This document shows, piece by piece, positions 7,696 to 16,799 of a stretch of 64,000 bases of DNA. The notes under the pieces are model-generated. The model did not search any database, was not told the DNA's origin, and saw only the letters and a program-made list of their open reading frames with translations. The DNA is taken from positions 1-64,000 of the forward strand of contig JAFBIW010000013.1 of the NCBI GenBank assembly GCA_021531865.1, in the 5' to 3' direction. A program made the translations under genes and the position numbers. The DNA comes from Butyricicoccus pullicaecorum (GTDB taxonomy: Bacteria; Bacillota; Clostridia; Oscillospirales; Butyricicoccaceae). The stretch's first letter is position 1. Every line of letters starts with the position of its first letter.

Positions 7696-8481
7696 TTACA
7701 GGGTGATGTGCTCCCCGGCGGCGGCACGGCGGGCAAGCGCGGCGCGCTCGGCCGGGGTGGACGCGCCGGTGTGCAGGGGCATACCGGCCTGCGGGGCGGC
7801 GCCGCCCTCACGCGGGCGGTTGGCGCGGGCACGGATGGCGGCGAGCGCACGGTAAGCGGCCTCCCGCTCGAGCCGGTCGCGGATCTCGTCCAGATGGACG
7901 GCCTCGTAGGCGCGGCGGACGGTCATCGGGTGCTCGGGATCGGTCAAAAGGCGCAGGAAATCGGGGTTCTGCACCTCCTCGGCCAGCGACAGCTCGGGAT
8001 AGACCGCGCGGGCGGCGGTCTCCTGCGCCTGCCACGCGGTCTGCTGGGCGCGGGCGAGCCCGTCGAGCACGGTGCGGCGCAGCGCGCCGTCTCCCTCGGC
8101 CTCCTGCCGGTTGAGCAGGGCGCGTTCGACCTCCTGCTCGAATTCGGCGCGGTATTCGCCCGTGATCAGGGCGCGGAAGCGCGCCTGACGGTCGGCTGCT
8201 GCCTGCGCGGCGCGGCCGGTGCTCCGGGCGCCGGCGGCCGGCTTTGCATCCGCATTGCGGACGCGTCCGGTGCCGGCCGGCTGACCCGTGCCCACGGGGC
8301 GCGCATGCCCGGTCTGCCCGGGCTGACCGGCGGTTCGGACGCCGCGCTGCGGCTTTGCGCCCGCGCTGCGGGCGCGTCCGGTACCCACCGGCTGACCCGC
8401 ATTCCCCGGTCTCCCCGTCCGGGTCTGCTCGGTGACCGGCTTTCCCGTGCGGCAGCCGGTCCTGGTTCTGGTTCGTTTCAT
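7696..8481 (-). CDS. Capsid scaffolding-like protein
   Basis: The 261 residues fall into two parts. The first 90 are Gly/Thr/Ala/Pro/Arg-rich low complexity with two related units (AGQPVGTGRARSAGAKP and TGQPAGTGRVRNADAKP). Residues about 93-261 are helical: FRALITGEYRAEFEQEVERA, then YPELSLAEEVQNPDFLRLL and AYEAVHLDEI. It ends in an Arg/Ala-rich helix (AERAALARRAAAGEHITL). This helical half, with its closing motif, is the usual look of scaffolds upstream of N4-gp56 capsid genes. The basic, disordered front part is unusual. It overlaps the protease gene by 4 bases (ATGA). Confidence 0.7.
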   Translation of the reverse strand: MKRTRTRTGCRTGKPVTEQTRTGRPGNAGQPVGTGRARSAGAKPQRGVRTAGQPGQTGHARPVGTGQPAGTGRVRNADAKPAAGARSTGRAAQAAADRQARFRALITGEYRAEFEQEVERALLNRQEAEGDGALRRTVLDGLARAQQTAWQAQETAARAVYPELSLAEEVQNPDFLRLLTDPEHPMTVRRAYEAVHLDEIRDRLEREAAYRALAAIRARANRPREGGAAPQAGMPLHTGASTPAERAALARRAAAGEHITL

Positions 8482-8816
8482 GCGGTTTCCTCCTTTTCAT
8501 CGCCCGCGAAGAAGCCCTCGGTGCGCAGCCGCACCTGCTCGGGATACTGCCGGGCGATCTGGGCAAGGCCCAGAATGGTCTGATAAAACAGGGCATCGGC
8601 GAGTCCGCTCACCGTGCAGGTGATGCGCGCGTCGCCCGGGCGGAGCCGGATGCGGCAGCCGCGCAGCTCGAACGCCCGCAGGGACATCGCCAGCGTCTGG
8701 GTCAGCACGCTGACGGCGGCGCAGACGACGTCCTCCCCGAGGGGAGCCGCGCCCGCGTGCCCGGCGACGTGCAGGGCGCAGCGGTTGGGGTTTCGGCCTG
8801 CGAAAATGGTAATCAT
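8478..8816 (-). CDS. Phage-encoded Prp-like cysteine protease
   Basis: The 112 residues carry the Prp (YsxB) signature: HVAGHAGAAPLGEDVVCAAVS with His20 and Cys32. The 12-residue spacing matches the catalytic His22/Cys34 pair of Staphylococcus Prp. Prp normally removes nine residues from ribosomal protein L27, and staphylococcal Prp also cuts capsid and scaffold proteins of phage 80alpha. This copy lies between portal and scaffold rather than beside rplU/rpmA, so it is probably a virus maturation protease. The capsid protein two genes downstream has a matching cleavage site. It overlaps the portal gene (ATGA) and the scaffold gene, so all three are translationally coupled. Confidence 0.88.
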   Translation of the reverse strand: MITIFAGRNPNRCALHVAGHAGAAPLGEDVVCAAVSVLTQTLAMSLRAFELRGCRIRLRPGDARITCTVSGLADALFYQTILGLAQIARQYPEQVRLRTEGFFAGDEKEETA

Positions 8817-10486
8817 CTCGTTCCCTCCTTCCCCGCGCGGGGGATCATCTGTTCGGCGGCCGTCAGCGGACGGCCTGCGGCGGTCTGCGCCGGACGGACA
8901 CGCCCGTCGGGCACGGCGGCGGTCTGCCCGGCCGCACCGGCGGCGATGCGGGCGCGGACGGTCTCGATGCCCTCGAAATCCATCATCTCGAGCGCAGCGA
9001 GAGCCTGTCCGGCCAGATCGGGGCGGAAAAAGCCCAGCCGGTACAGCTCCTTGGCGGTCTCGTTCTGGCTCATCTGGGAGAACGGGTTGGTGCGCTGGGC
9101 GCGTACCTCGATGTCAAACGCCGCGCGGCGGTCGCCCCGCGCCAGTCCGCCGAAGGTGACGAAGACGGGCTGACCGTCGTCGCCCGTGATGCGGAAGGCG
9201 CGGCTGTCGTCGTAGAACTGGCGGATCAGCTCGATGATCAGGGTGCAGATCTGGGTGAACGCGCGGTAGCTGCCCTTGATGAGGTCGCGCGAGAGCTTGG
9301 TGCCCGCCTCCTGCAATGCCGCGATGGCCGAGGCCGCCGTCACGCCCGAGGCGGTCGCGCCCTGCGTGAAGTCGCGGTTGCCGCTCGTCTCCTTGAGTTC
9401 ATTGACCTTGTTCTGCCGGTGGGCGGCAATGAAGGCGGGCAGGGGCCGAATTTCGATCTGCCGCAGGTCGTCGGCCTCCAAGCGTCCGGCGACGTGGACG
9501 AAATCGCGGTCAAAGTCGGCAAATTCCTGCTGATTGACCCCGCAGGAGTCGCGGTAGAACCAGCGCGGGCGACCGGCGAGCAGGGCGTTTTTGAGGATGA
9601 CGCCGTCCAGCCGGTCGATGTACTCCTGCGGGCCCTTCATCACATCGACGTAACCGAACCCGGCGGGGCTGTCCTCGAGGGGAAAGAGCACGTCGAGCAC
9701 GAAGGGGTACTGCCCGTGGTCGTACAGGCCGGTCTGCGCGAGGGCGGGATCGTTCTCGGTCGCGTAGAGCACGGTCGAGCCGACGAACTTGCAGAAATGC
9801 AGGCGGGATACGCCCTGTTCGTCGATTTTCTTGTAGTACCAGTCGACCACCTCGGAGCGCGCCGTGTCGTCGGCCGGGTCCTCGCTCTGGTAGCGCTCGG
9901 GGCGGACGGGCGCGCGGAGCCTGCCGCGCAGGTCGGGATAGGCCGCGTCGAGCAGGTCGTTGTCGCACCGGGTCACGAGGAACAGATTGCGGCTGTCCTG
10001 CAGGTCGCGCACGCCCGGTTCCCAGAACAGGTTGAGCAGATCGACGGCGGTGACCCGGATGTCGCCCAGTCCGTCCTCGGCCTGATTGTCCCAGAACACG
10101 CCGTAGCAGGCTGTGCCGTGGCGGAGCTTGGGATAGGCGTTGCGGTCGTAGAGCGCCTCGAAGCCCGAGCGCTCGAGGATGACGGGCAGGATGCGGGACA
10201 GCGTCGCGGCGTCCTGCGCGTCCCCCGGCTCGCGGGGCAGGACGGCGGGCGCGGGCAGGCTGTCCATCATGTCGCCGTGCTTATTGAGCAGGCTGTTGAA
10301 CAGCCACGCCGAGGCGGGCGCAGGCTCCCCCGGCCTGGCCGGGCCGCCGTGGCGCAGACGGTACCAGCGCTCGTCGTCGATGACGCGGCGGTCGAAGGCC
10401 TGCTTGCCCCGGCGGTACCGCGCGAGCAGACCGGCCGCCCGCTCGACCTCGGCCCGCCCGATGGGCGGTTTGTTGGATGTTTGCAT
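8813..10486 (-). CDS. Portal protein
   Basis: The 557-residue protein would form the dodecameric portal through which DNA enters the capsid. Typical portal features are an N-terminal helical region, WLFNSLLNKHGDMMDSLPAP (about residues 60-80), and VTAVDLLNLFWEPG (about 165). Further on are YGHG-like YDHGQYPFVLDVLFPLEDSP, the crown-proximal helix SGNRDFTQGATASGVTAASAI (about 390), and a long helix ending in FSQMSQNETAKELYRLGFF. The ATG chosen has TAAGGAGG eight bases upstream; an in-frame extension of 25 codons further up lacks such a site. Length and order (terL, portal, protease, scaffold, capsid) are standard for tailed phages. Confidence 0.9.
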   Translation of the reverse strand: MQTSNKPPIGRAEVERAAGLLARYRRGKQAFDRRVIDDERWYRLRHGGPARPGEPAPASAWLFNSLLNKHGDMMDSLPAPAVLPREPGDAQDAATLSRILPVILERSGFEALYDRNAYPKLRHGTACYGVFWDNQAEDGLGDIRVTAVDLLNLFWEPGVRDLQDSRNLFLVTRCDNDLLDAAYPDLRGRLRAPVRPERYQSEDPADDTARSEVVDWYYKKIDEQGVSRLHFCKFVGSTVLYATENDPALAQTGLYDHGQYPFVLDVLFPLEDSPAGFGYVDVMKGPQEYIDRLDGVILKNALLAGRPRWFYRDSCGVNQQEFADFDRDFVHVAGRLEADDLRQIEIRPLPAFIAAHRQNKVNELKETSGNRDFTQGATASGVTAASAIAALQEAGTKLSRDLIKGSYRAFTQICTLIIELIRQFYDDSRAFRITGDDGQPVFVTFGGLARGDRRAAFDIEVRAQRTNPFSQMSQNETAKELYRLGFFRPDLAGQALAALEMMDFEGIETVRARIAAGAAGQTAAVPDGRVRPAQTAAGRPLTAAEQMIPRAGKEGTR

Positions 10487-10523
10487 GGTTTTCCTCCTTA
10501 TAATCAGGATTTTGGAGCGGGTT

Positions 10524-12017
10524 TTATACCGAAAACTCCATCGCGACGTACCGCGTCTCATCGTAAATATGATCCTCCATCGCGGTGTCCACGTCCTCGA
10601 CGTCAGTGCGGTCGTAAACGAGCGCGGGCAGGGTGCGGATGAAGTGGGCGCAGGTGCGGAAGACGTACAGCCCGGGCACCCCGGCGCGGTCGAAGGCCAG
10701 CCTGTGGTGGAGCTGCATCTTGCCTGCGATGCGGTGGTTGTCGGCGCGGTCGAAGAAGACGCCCTCGCGCTCCATCATCTGTGCGACGCTCTCGCCCCGG
10801 CTCTCGTCGAAGATCGAGGGGTCGGCGATGCCGCGCACCCGCCGCCCGGCCAGATTGGGGTCATCGTGCTCGATGCGGATGATTTCCCGGGCAATGCGGG
10901 CAGGCTCCCAGCGCACGCCCTGATTGGGCACGCCGGTGCAGCCGTACAGCTCGCGGACGCGGTAAAGCCGCTTGTCCGGGTCGACCGCCCACCAGCCCAC
11001 CGAAAAGGGACGGGAGTAGCCGAAATCAAAGCCGCGCACGATCGTCCAGCCGGGCGGCACGGGAAACGGCTCGATGACGTGGGTGCCCCGCCGGTCGGCG
11101 TAGTGCGCCGGGTCGTTGCGCCACTCGGAAAAGACCTGCCCGGCGAAGGCGTCCCAGTCGCCGTAAAGCAGGGCGCGCTTTTCGGCGTCGGGGAGGGCGG
11201 CCAGCCGGGCGGCGTAGGCCGGGTCGTTTTCGAGCAGTACGCGGTTGTCGAACACCGTGCTGGGCACGAACACGCGGGAGCGGCGGGCGGTCTGCTCCCG
11301 CCCGTCGGGCAGGCGCAGGGCAACGGTCTCGTAGACCGTCTGCATGGGCGGGGCGGGCGTGATGAACCGGGCCTTGACCCAGTTGTGTCCGATGCCGCCC
11401 GGGTTGGCCGTCGCCCGCATGTAGACCCGCGCGCCCGGCCCGGAGGCGCGGTTGCGCGAGAGCAGGTAGGCGTACTCGGCGTGCGTGAAATGGGTCAGCT
11501 CGTCGAAGGCGATGTAATCGAAGGCGCGTCCCTGATATTTGAAACGGTCGTTCGGGTATTGCATTGCGCCAAACGAAATTTTCGCGCCCGACGGGAAGGC
11601 CCATTCATGCCGCGCCTCGCTCCAGCGCGCGCCCGGGCAGACGGCGGGATAGTAGCGGCGGGACTTGTCGACCAGCTCGGACAGCTCGGGGTAGGTTTTT
11701 CGCAGGATCAGCCCGCGGTAGGTCGGCAGGTCGATCTGCCGCAGCGCCTCGACGACCAGCGCCTCGCTCTTGCCGCCGCCGGCCGCCCCGCCGTAGAGGG
11801 CTTCGTCCTCGCCCCGGCTGAGGAAGTCGCGCTGCCGGGGCTGGGGCGTCCAGATGACCCGCCCGCGCCGTGCGGCCGGGCGGACGGTGCGGTCGGTCTT
11901 TCCGGCTCTGCCGGACGTTTCCCGTTCCGCGTCCGTGCCGCTCTGCACCACACCGGGCTTCTCCCATTCCGCGTCCTCAGCCGTCCGCGCCCCGCCCGCC
12001 TTCCTTGTTTTCTCCAT
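10524..12017 (-). CDS. Terminase large subunit
   Basis: This is the DNA-packaging motor and nuclease. The 497 residues contain a Walker A motif GGAAGGGKS at 76-84, a Walker B motif YIAFDE at 168-173, a coupling-type ATANPGG motif near 205, and the RNase-H-like nuclease start GFDFGYSRP with Asp331. The first 50 residues are charged and low in complexity and precede the usual WTPQPRQRDFL start, an extension that may be a weakly conserved tail. AAGGAGGGAG precedes the ATG. The ATPase and nuclease motifs are all intact, so the motor could be functional. Confidence 0.95.
   Translation of the reverse strand: MEKTRKAGGARTAEDAEWEKPGVVQSGTDAERETSGRAGKTDRTVRPAARRGRVIWTPQPRQRDFLSRGEDEALYGGAAGGGKSEALVVEALRQIDLPTYRGLILRKTYPELSELVDKSRRYYPAVCPGARWSEARHEWAFPSGAKISFGAMQYPNDRFKYQGRAFDYIAFDELTHFTHAEYAYLLSRNRASGPGARVYMRATANPGGIGHNWVKARFITPAPPMQTVYETVALRLPDGREQTARRSRVFVPSTVFDNRVLLENDPAYAARLAALPDAEKRALLYGDWDAFAGQVFSEWRNDPAHYADRRGTHVIEPFPVPPGWTIVRGFDFGYSRPFSVGWWAVDPDKRLYRVRELYGCTGVPNQGVRWEPARIAREIIRIEHDDPNLAGRRVRGIADPSIFDESRGESVAQMMEREGVFFDRADNHRIAGKMQLHHRLAFDRAGVPGLYVFRTCAHFIRTLPALVYDRTDVEDVDTAMEDHIYDETRYVAMEFSV
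10882..10895. promoter_or_regulatory. Candidate Noc-binding palindrome inside terL
   Basis: ATTTCCCGGGCAAT matches the Bacillus Noc consensus at 13 of 14 positions. It lies within the terminase coding sequence, so it could be coincidental. Noc sites in Bacillus are also spread inside genes. Confidence 0.35.
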
Positions 12018-12159
12018 CCCCTGCTCCCTCCTTTCTGCTGTGCATATTTATTCTGGAAAAAAGCGGAAGGATGAATCCTCGTCTTTTTTCTCCTGCAAAT
12101 TGCCGCTTTCGCCCATTTTTGGTAAAATCGACGAAGCCGCGCCCCGCTGTCTGACCGGG

Positions 12160-12477
12160 TCAGTCCTCCGGCGGCGCGGGCGCCGACCGGGCGGGCAGCT
12201 CGATGACGCCGTTTTCCCCGTCCTCGGGCGGGCCTTCGCCGCCCCAGACGCCGGGCATCCGGTTTTTCAGCCAGAACTGCTGCGCCTGCGTGCTGGGTGC
12301 GTCGTAGACCTCCTCGGTCTCGTGGACGATCTCCTCGTACTCCCGGGTCTTGCGCCCGGTCGCGTCGTCGTATTCGATCCGCTTGACCTTGTAGGTCTTC
12401 CGCACCGGCCGCACGCCGCCGACCGCGCTGCGAAACAGCGCCTTTTCGACCGCCGCGTCCTCCCTGCGGTTTGCCAC
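12160..12477 (-). CDS. Terminase small subunit-like protein
   Basis: The 105-residue protein has a charged N terminus, a run of beta/charged residues (VRPVRKTYKVKRIEYDD, EYEEIVHETEEVY) and a C-terminal block STQAQQFWLKNRMPGVW. The latter is typical of small terminase or packaging-associated proteins that precede terL in clostridial phages; the role is inferred from that motif and position. The GTG start is preferred because GGGGAGGTGA lies just upstream, whereas a TTG ten codons earlier has no such site. It is the first gene of the viral transcript. The 142-base gap to terL is AT-rich and shows no gene. Confidence 0.7.
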   Translation of the reverse strand: MANRREDAAVEKALFRSAVGGVRPVRKTYKVKRIEYDDATGRKTREYEEIVHETEEVYDAPSTQAQQFWLKNRMPGVWGGEGPPEDGENGVIELPARSAPAPPED

Positions 12478-12533
12478 GCTCTCACCTCCCCTCTCCGGCT
12501 CGGCCAAACGCCGAACATCTGTTTGTGTTTCTG

Positions 12534-12563
12534 ATCATACCACATTCTTTCGGACATTGCCAT
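12534..12563 (-). promoter_or_regulatory. Probable promoter of the viral structural block
   Basis: On the minus strand TATGAT sits 18 bases after ATGGCA, about 55 bases before the terS start. The -35 is weak (4 of 6) and overlaps an inverted repeat, as expected for a promoter that needs an activator. Confidence 0.5.
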
Positions 12564-12576
12564 AGAGACAATGTCC
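12552..12576. promoter_or_regulatory. GGACATTG inverted repeat, candidate operator
   Basis: GGACATTG and CAATGTCC face each other across 9 bases and cover the -35 of the viral promoter. A further ATGTCC half-site is at 12585-12590, and GGACAT recurs in the -35 of the divergent activator promoter at 12759-12764. A shared half-site at both promoters suggests control by one regulator, plausibly the Mor-like protein. Confidence 0.5.
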
Positions 12577-12757
12577 ATGAAAAAATGTCCGTTTTTTCGG
12601 CTGAAAAACGCGATTTTCACAACTTATCTAAGCCGTTTCCCTGCCGTAACCCTTCCAAATTGCCGTTTTTCGTCCCAAACTGCGGTTTCATTTTTTGATG
12701 CGGAAAGCTGTCGGTTTTGCGCCAAAGTTCAGCGCGAATATTTGTTCGATTTTCCTA

Positions 12758-12786
12758 TGGACATTTCCCGTCTCCGCGTGTATCAT
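12758..12786 (+). promoter_or_regulatory. Promoter of the Mor-like regulator gene
   Basis: TGGACA and TATCAT are exactly 17 bases apart and end 33 bases before the ATG. The -35 contains the GGACAT half-site found in the opposite promoter. Confidence 0.7.
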
Positions 12787-12818
12787 AGAAACAAACCCCG
12801 GATCAAAGGAGGAACAGC

Positions 12819-13118
12819 ATGAATCACAGCCCTGAAAAACCGGTTTCGCAGGAGTCCCAGTTTACGGAACTGCTCGATCTGCTCGGTGAAACCAACCTCC
12901 GCCGCCTGTGTGAGCGCTACGGCGGCACCTCGATCTACATTCCGACCGCCACCCGGCTCGAGCGGCCGATCCGCAACCGCCGCATCTGGCGGGAGGCGCG
13001 GCTGGGCGTGCCGGTCATGCAGCTTTGCAGCCGGTACCGCCTGTCCGAGCGGCAGGTACGCCGCATTCTAGTCGGGCAGACCGTCGCCCGCCGGTCGGGA
13101 CGCGCCAAGCCCCGGTGA
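12819..13118 (+). CDS. Mor-type transcription activator-like protein
   Basis: The 99 residues fit the Mor/C activator family of Mu-like phages. LCERYGGTSIYIPTATRL forms the dimerisation part (about residues 31-50). It is followed by RNRRIWREARLGVPVMQLCSRYRLSERQVRRIL (about 55-85), a helix-turn-helix with a basic C terminus. In Mu the Mor protein switches on middle genes, and the related C protein late genes. Here the gene is transcribed away from the structural block, with promoters back to back, which suggests that it activates the block. The start has GGAGG at good spacing. The family assignment is by motif recognition and was not computed. Confidence 0.75.
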   Translation: MNHSPEKPVSQESQFTELLDLLGETNLRRLCERYGGTSIYIPTATRLERPIRNRRIWREARLGVPVMQLCSRYRLSERQVRRILVGQTVARRSGRAKPR

Positions 13119-13140
13119 CCGTCCCGCACCCCGCCGGCCT

Positions 13141-13235
13141 GTCATTCTGTAATGAAATAATAATTTATTACTTTACGTTATATAACAAATCGGATGATTG
13201 ATTTATTTCATAACTATTTGTTATTCTCCGCGCCC
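13141..13235. other. AT-rich stretch at the edge of the viral block
   Basis: After the Mor-like gene the composition drops sharply to AT-rich, with several short palindromes (such as TAATAATTTATTA) and inverted GAAATAA/TTATTTC copies. No gene is visible. It may mark the boundary of the inserted segment; no direct repeat pair that would prove an attachment site was found. Confidence 0.4.
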
Positions 13236-13261
13236 TCCTGTTGCAATCTCAAAAAGGCAGC

Positions 13262-13297
13262 AAAAAAAGCCGTGATCCATTGGATCACGGCTTTTTT
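13262..13297. terminator. Bidirectional terminator
   Basis: An 11-base stem (GCCGTGATCCA/TGGATCACGGC) is flanked by seven A on the left and six T on the right. It can end transcription from the Mor-like gene and from the opposite direction. Confidence 0.9.
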
Positions 13298-13384
13298 CGT
13301 TGTGCTTCACAGGGCTTTTCCGAACCCGCCGCCCTGCTCGCGGCGCGTCACACGTCGCGCCTGCGCACGCCCATCTGCGGCGCG

Positions 13385-13582
13385 TCATTCGGTGACGCCC
13401 TTGTTTTTCCCCGCCCGGCTCTGTTTCCGATAGGTGCGCGGCGTTGTCCCGACGTATTTCTTGAACATCGCGGTCATGTGACAGCCGCCGCCGAAGCCGA
13501 GCTGCTGCTCGATGACGTGTACGGGCAGGTCGGTGTCCGCGAGCAGGGTCTGCGCCTTCTCCCGCCTGTTCAAGAAGGTCAC
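13385..13582 (-). pseudogene. AraC-family regulator fragment (C-terminal HTH)
   Basis: Sixty-five codons read FLNRREKAQTLLADTDLPVH, then IEQQLGFGGGCHMTAMFKKY and VGTTPRTYRK. This is the second helix-turn-helix of an AraC/XylS regulator complete with its usual ending. The sensor domain and first helix-turn-helix are missing and no ribosome-binding site is present. It is therefore a truncated remnant, reading toward the Mor-like gene. Confidence 0.75.
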
Positions 13583-13622
13583 GGGCTATCCCCCGCGCTA
13601 TTTCAAATCCATCCATCTGTGA
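13566..13622 (+). pseudogene. AraC-family C-terminal remnant
   Basis: On the plus strand, LFKKVTGYPPRYFKSIHL followed by a stop is the closing segment of another AraC-type DNA-binding domain. It begins inside the opposite-strand fragment at a shared TTCAAGAA sequence, so two inverted remnants meet here, as after an inversion or deletion between related genes. Confidence 0.6.
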
Positions 13623-13738
13623 TTTCGGTGCAAAAATGACGTTGTTTCCCGCTTGCAAAGCGGCAGATTTTCGGTTAGGATAAAATTGGTATGACTTATT
13701 TGATCTGTTCAAATCTGTAAGAAAGCGCAGGAGATCAC

Positions 13739-14180
13739 ATGCAGACCTTTGAAGTCGGCGTTCTGCCCCAATCCAATTTCTTTTCTCCGACCGCGCAGAC
13801 CCAGAGCCTGTTTTATTACCAGACCATGTGCGGCCATTTTTATTGTACCGAGGAATACTATAGCGTCTTCGCCAGCTCGAGCCGGCTCTAGCAGCTCCTT
13901 TCCCTGCTGGACAACCCGCGCCGCTCCCCCGGCTGAAGAAAAACGACGACTCGATCAACCGGGCCATCGCCTATATCCGCACCCACATCGGGGAGAAGAT
14001 CTCCCTGTTTCGGTCGCTGAGATTTCGGCGCAGGTCGGCTACCCAAACAGCAGCAACCTCATCACCCTGTTCACCCAGCGCGTCGGCTGTTCGCCCTCGC
14101 AGTTCCGCAAGGAAAACCGGCTGAGCCACAGATCAAGTGACAGAAAAAAAGAGCCTTTTCAGGCTCTTTTTTTATTTTAA
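13739..14180 (+). pseudogene. Disrupted AraC-family regulator
   Basis: The first 50 codons (MQTFEVGVLPQSNFFSPTAQ, then FYYQTMCGHFYCTEEYY) look like the start of clostridial AraC sensor domains, but a TAG stops the frame at 13889. Further on, SINRAIAYIRTHIGEKISLF and, after a one-base frame change near 14010, SVAEISAQVGYPNSSNLITL and FTQRVGCSPSQFRKENRL complete a recognisable helix-turn-helix domain. A large internal deletion, a stop and a frameshift make this a decayed gene. AGGAG stands before the ATG. Confidence 0.75.
14144..14173. terminator. Bidirectional terminator after ftsH
   Basis: Stem GAGCCT/AGGCTC is flanked by seven A and seven T. It lies 37 bases from the ftsH stop and also faces the decayed AraC gene. 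Confidence 0.85.
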
Positions 14181-14209
14181 CCGATTCCACCTGTTCGGGC
14201 GGCTGCGCC

Positions 14210-16051
<1,842 letters not shown>

Positions 16052-16063
16052 ATGGCGTTCCTC

Positions 16064-16077
16064 TCTTCCCGGGAAAT
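16064..16077. promoter_or_regulatory. Candidate Noc-binding palindrome upstream of ftsH
   Basis: The core TTCCCGGGAAAT matches 12 of 14 consensus positions. It overlaps the ftsH ribosome-binding region and lies 90 bases from a parS-like site. Confidence 0.4.
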
Positions 16078-16164
16078 AATAGCTTTGGAATGTCCTCAGT
16101 ATAGCGAGGGCAAATGAAATTTCTGCGACAGGAGTTTAAAAAATGTGTAAATTTTGAGCGGGGA

Positions 16165-16180
16165 CGTTTCACGTGAAACA
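16165..16180. promoter_or_regulatory. parS: parS-like site 1
   Basis: CGTTTCACGTGAAACA differs from the consensus TGTTTCACGTGAAACA only in its first base. It lies between ftsH and the UPF0303 gene. ParB, encoded about 9 kb away, would bind and spread from such sites to segregate the origin. Confidence 0.85.
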
Positions 16181-16210
16181 CGCGGGCGGCATGTTTCCGC
16201 GTCCCTGATG

Positions 16211-16684
16211 TTATCCCAAAATTTCCTCCAGCGTATCGGTGATCAGCGCGTGATCCTCGAGGTGCGGCAGGCCGGACACGGCGATCACGCCGACCATGCC
16301 CACGCCGCGGATCATCAGCGGGAAGCCGCCGCCGCAGAAGGCGTATTCCCTGGGATCGAGCTTGCGATCCTCGACGGTCTCGCCCGCGACCTCCAGATTG
16401 GCCATCGCGTGCAGGGACGAAACGCCGTGCAGGGTGACCGTCCGCGCCTTGCGCGCGAGCCACAGGCCGTTGTCCGCCGTCGTGCCCTCGGGGAAGTAGC
16501 GGAAGACGACAAGGCCGTTGACCGTGATTTCGATGGCGACGCCGATGTCATATTCCCTTGCGGTCTCGGCCAGCTTGAGACCCAGCTTGAGCGCGTCCTG
16601 ACGGCTGAAGCTCTCGAACTGGAAGCGCTCCTCCTCGGCGGCGCACTGGTCGGCCAGTGCGGCGTAATCAATCGCAGTATTCAT
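16211..16684 (-). CDS. UPF0303/heme-degrading-domain family protein
   Basis: The 157-residue cytosolic protein begins MNTAIDYAALADQCAAEEER. It contains ALKLGLKLAETAREYDIGVAIEI (about 36-57), a central LHGVSSL segment and CGGGFPLMIRGVGMVGVIAVSGL (about 123-145). These are marks of the UPF0303/GlcG-HbpS-like fold. Members are annotated as heme-degrading-domain proteins, but the substrate is not established. The ATG chosen has AAAGGAG upstream; an in-frame start 23 codons earlier does not. It is transcribed alone, divergent from the peptidoglycan-binding gene set. Confidence 0.8.
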   Translation of the reverse strand: MNTAIDYAALADQCAAEEERFQFESFSRQDALKLGLKLAETAREYDIGVAIEITVNGLVVFRYFPEGTTADNGLWLARKARTVTLHGVSSLHAMANLEVAGETVEDRKLDPREYAFCGGGFPLMIRGVGMVGVIAVSGLPHLEDHALITDTLEEILG

Positions 16685-16799
16685 ATTGTAAATCTCCTTT
16701 CCAAAATTGGGGCATACCCGCGCGGGTCTGCACATACCTATATTATATAACACCTTCCTGCGTCTTCCAATCCCATTTCTCAGAAGGAGTGATGTTTTT

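Noticed and set aside
12508-12757. Small genes between terS and the Mor-like gene
   Set aside because: Short frames on both strands are AT-rich, lack ribosome-binding sites and cover promoters and repeats.
2300-13260. Attachment sites flanking the viral block
   Set aside because: No direct repeat pair longer than about 10 bases was found at the two edges, and no tRNA gene is present.
13749-14180. Intact 143-codon gene
   Set aside because: Its first half is out of frame with the AraC coding sense; only the last part is the real reading frame of a broken gene.
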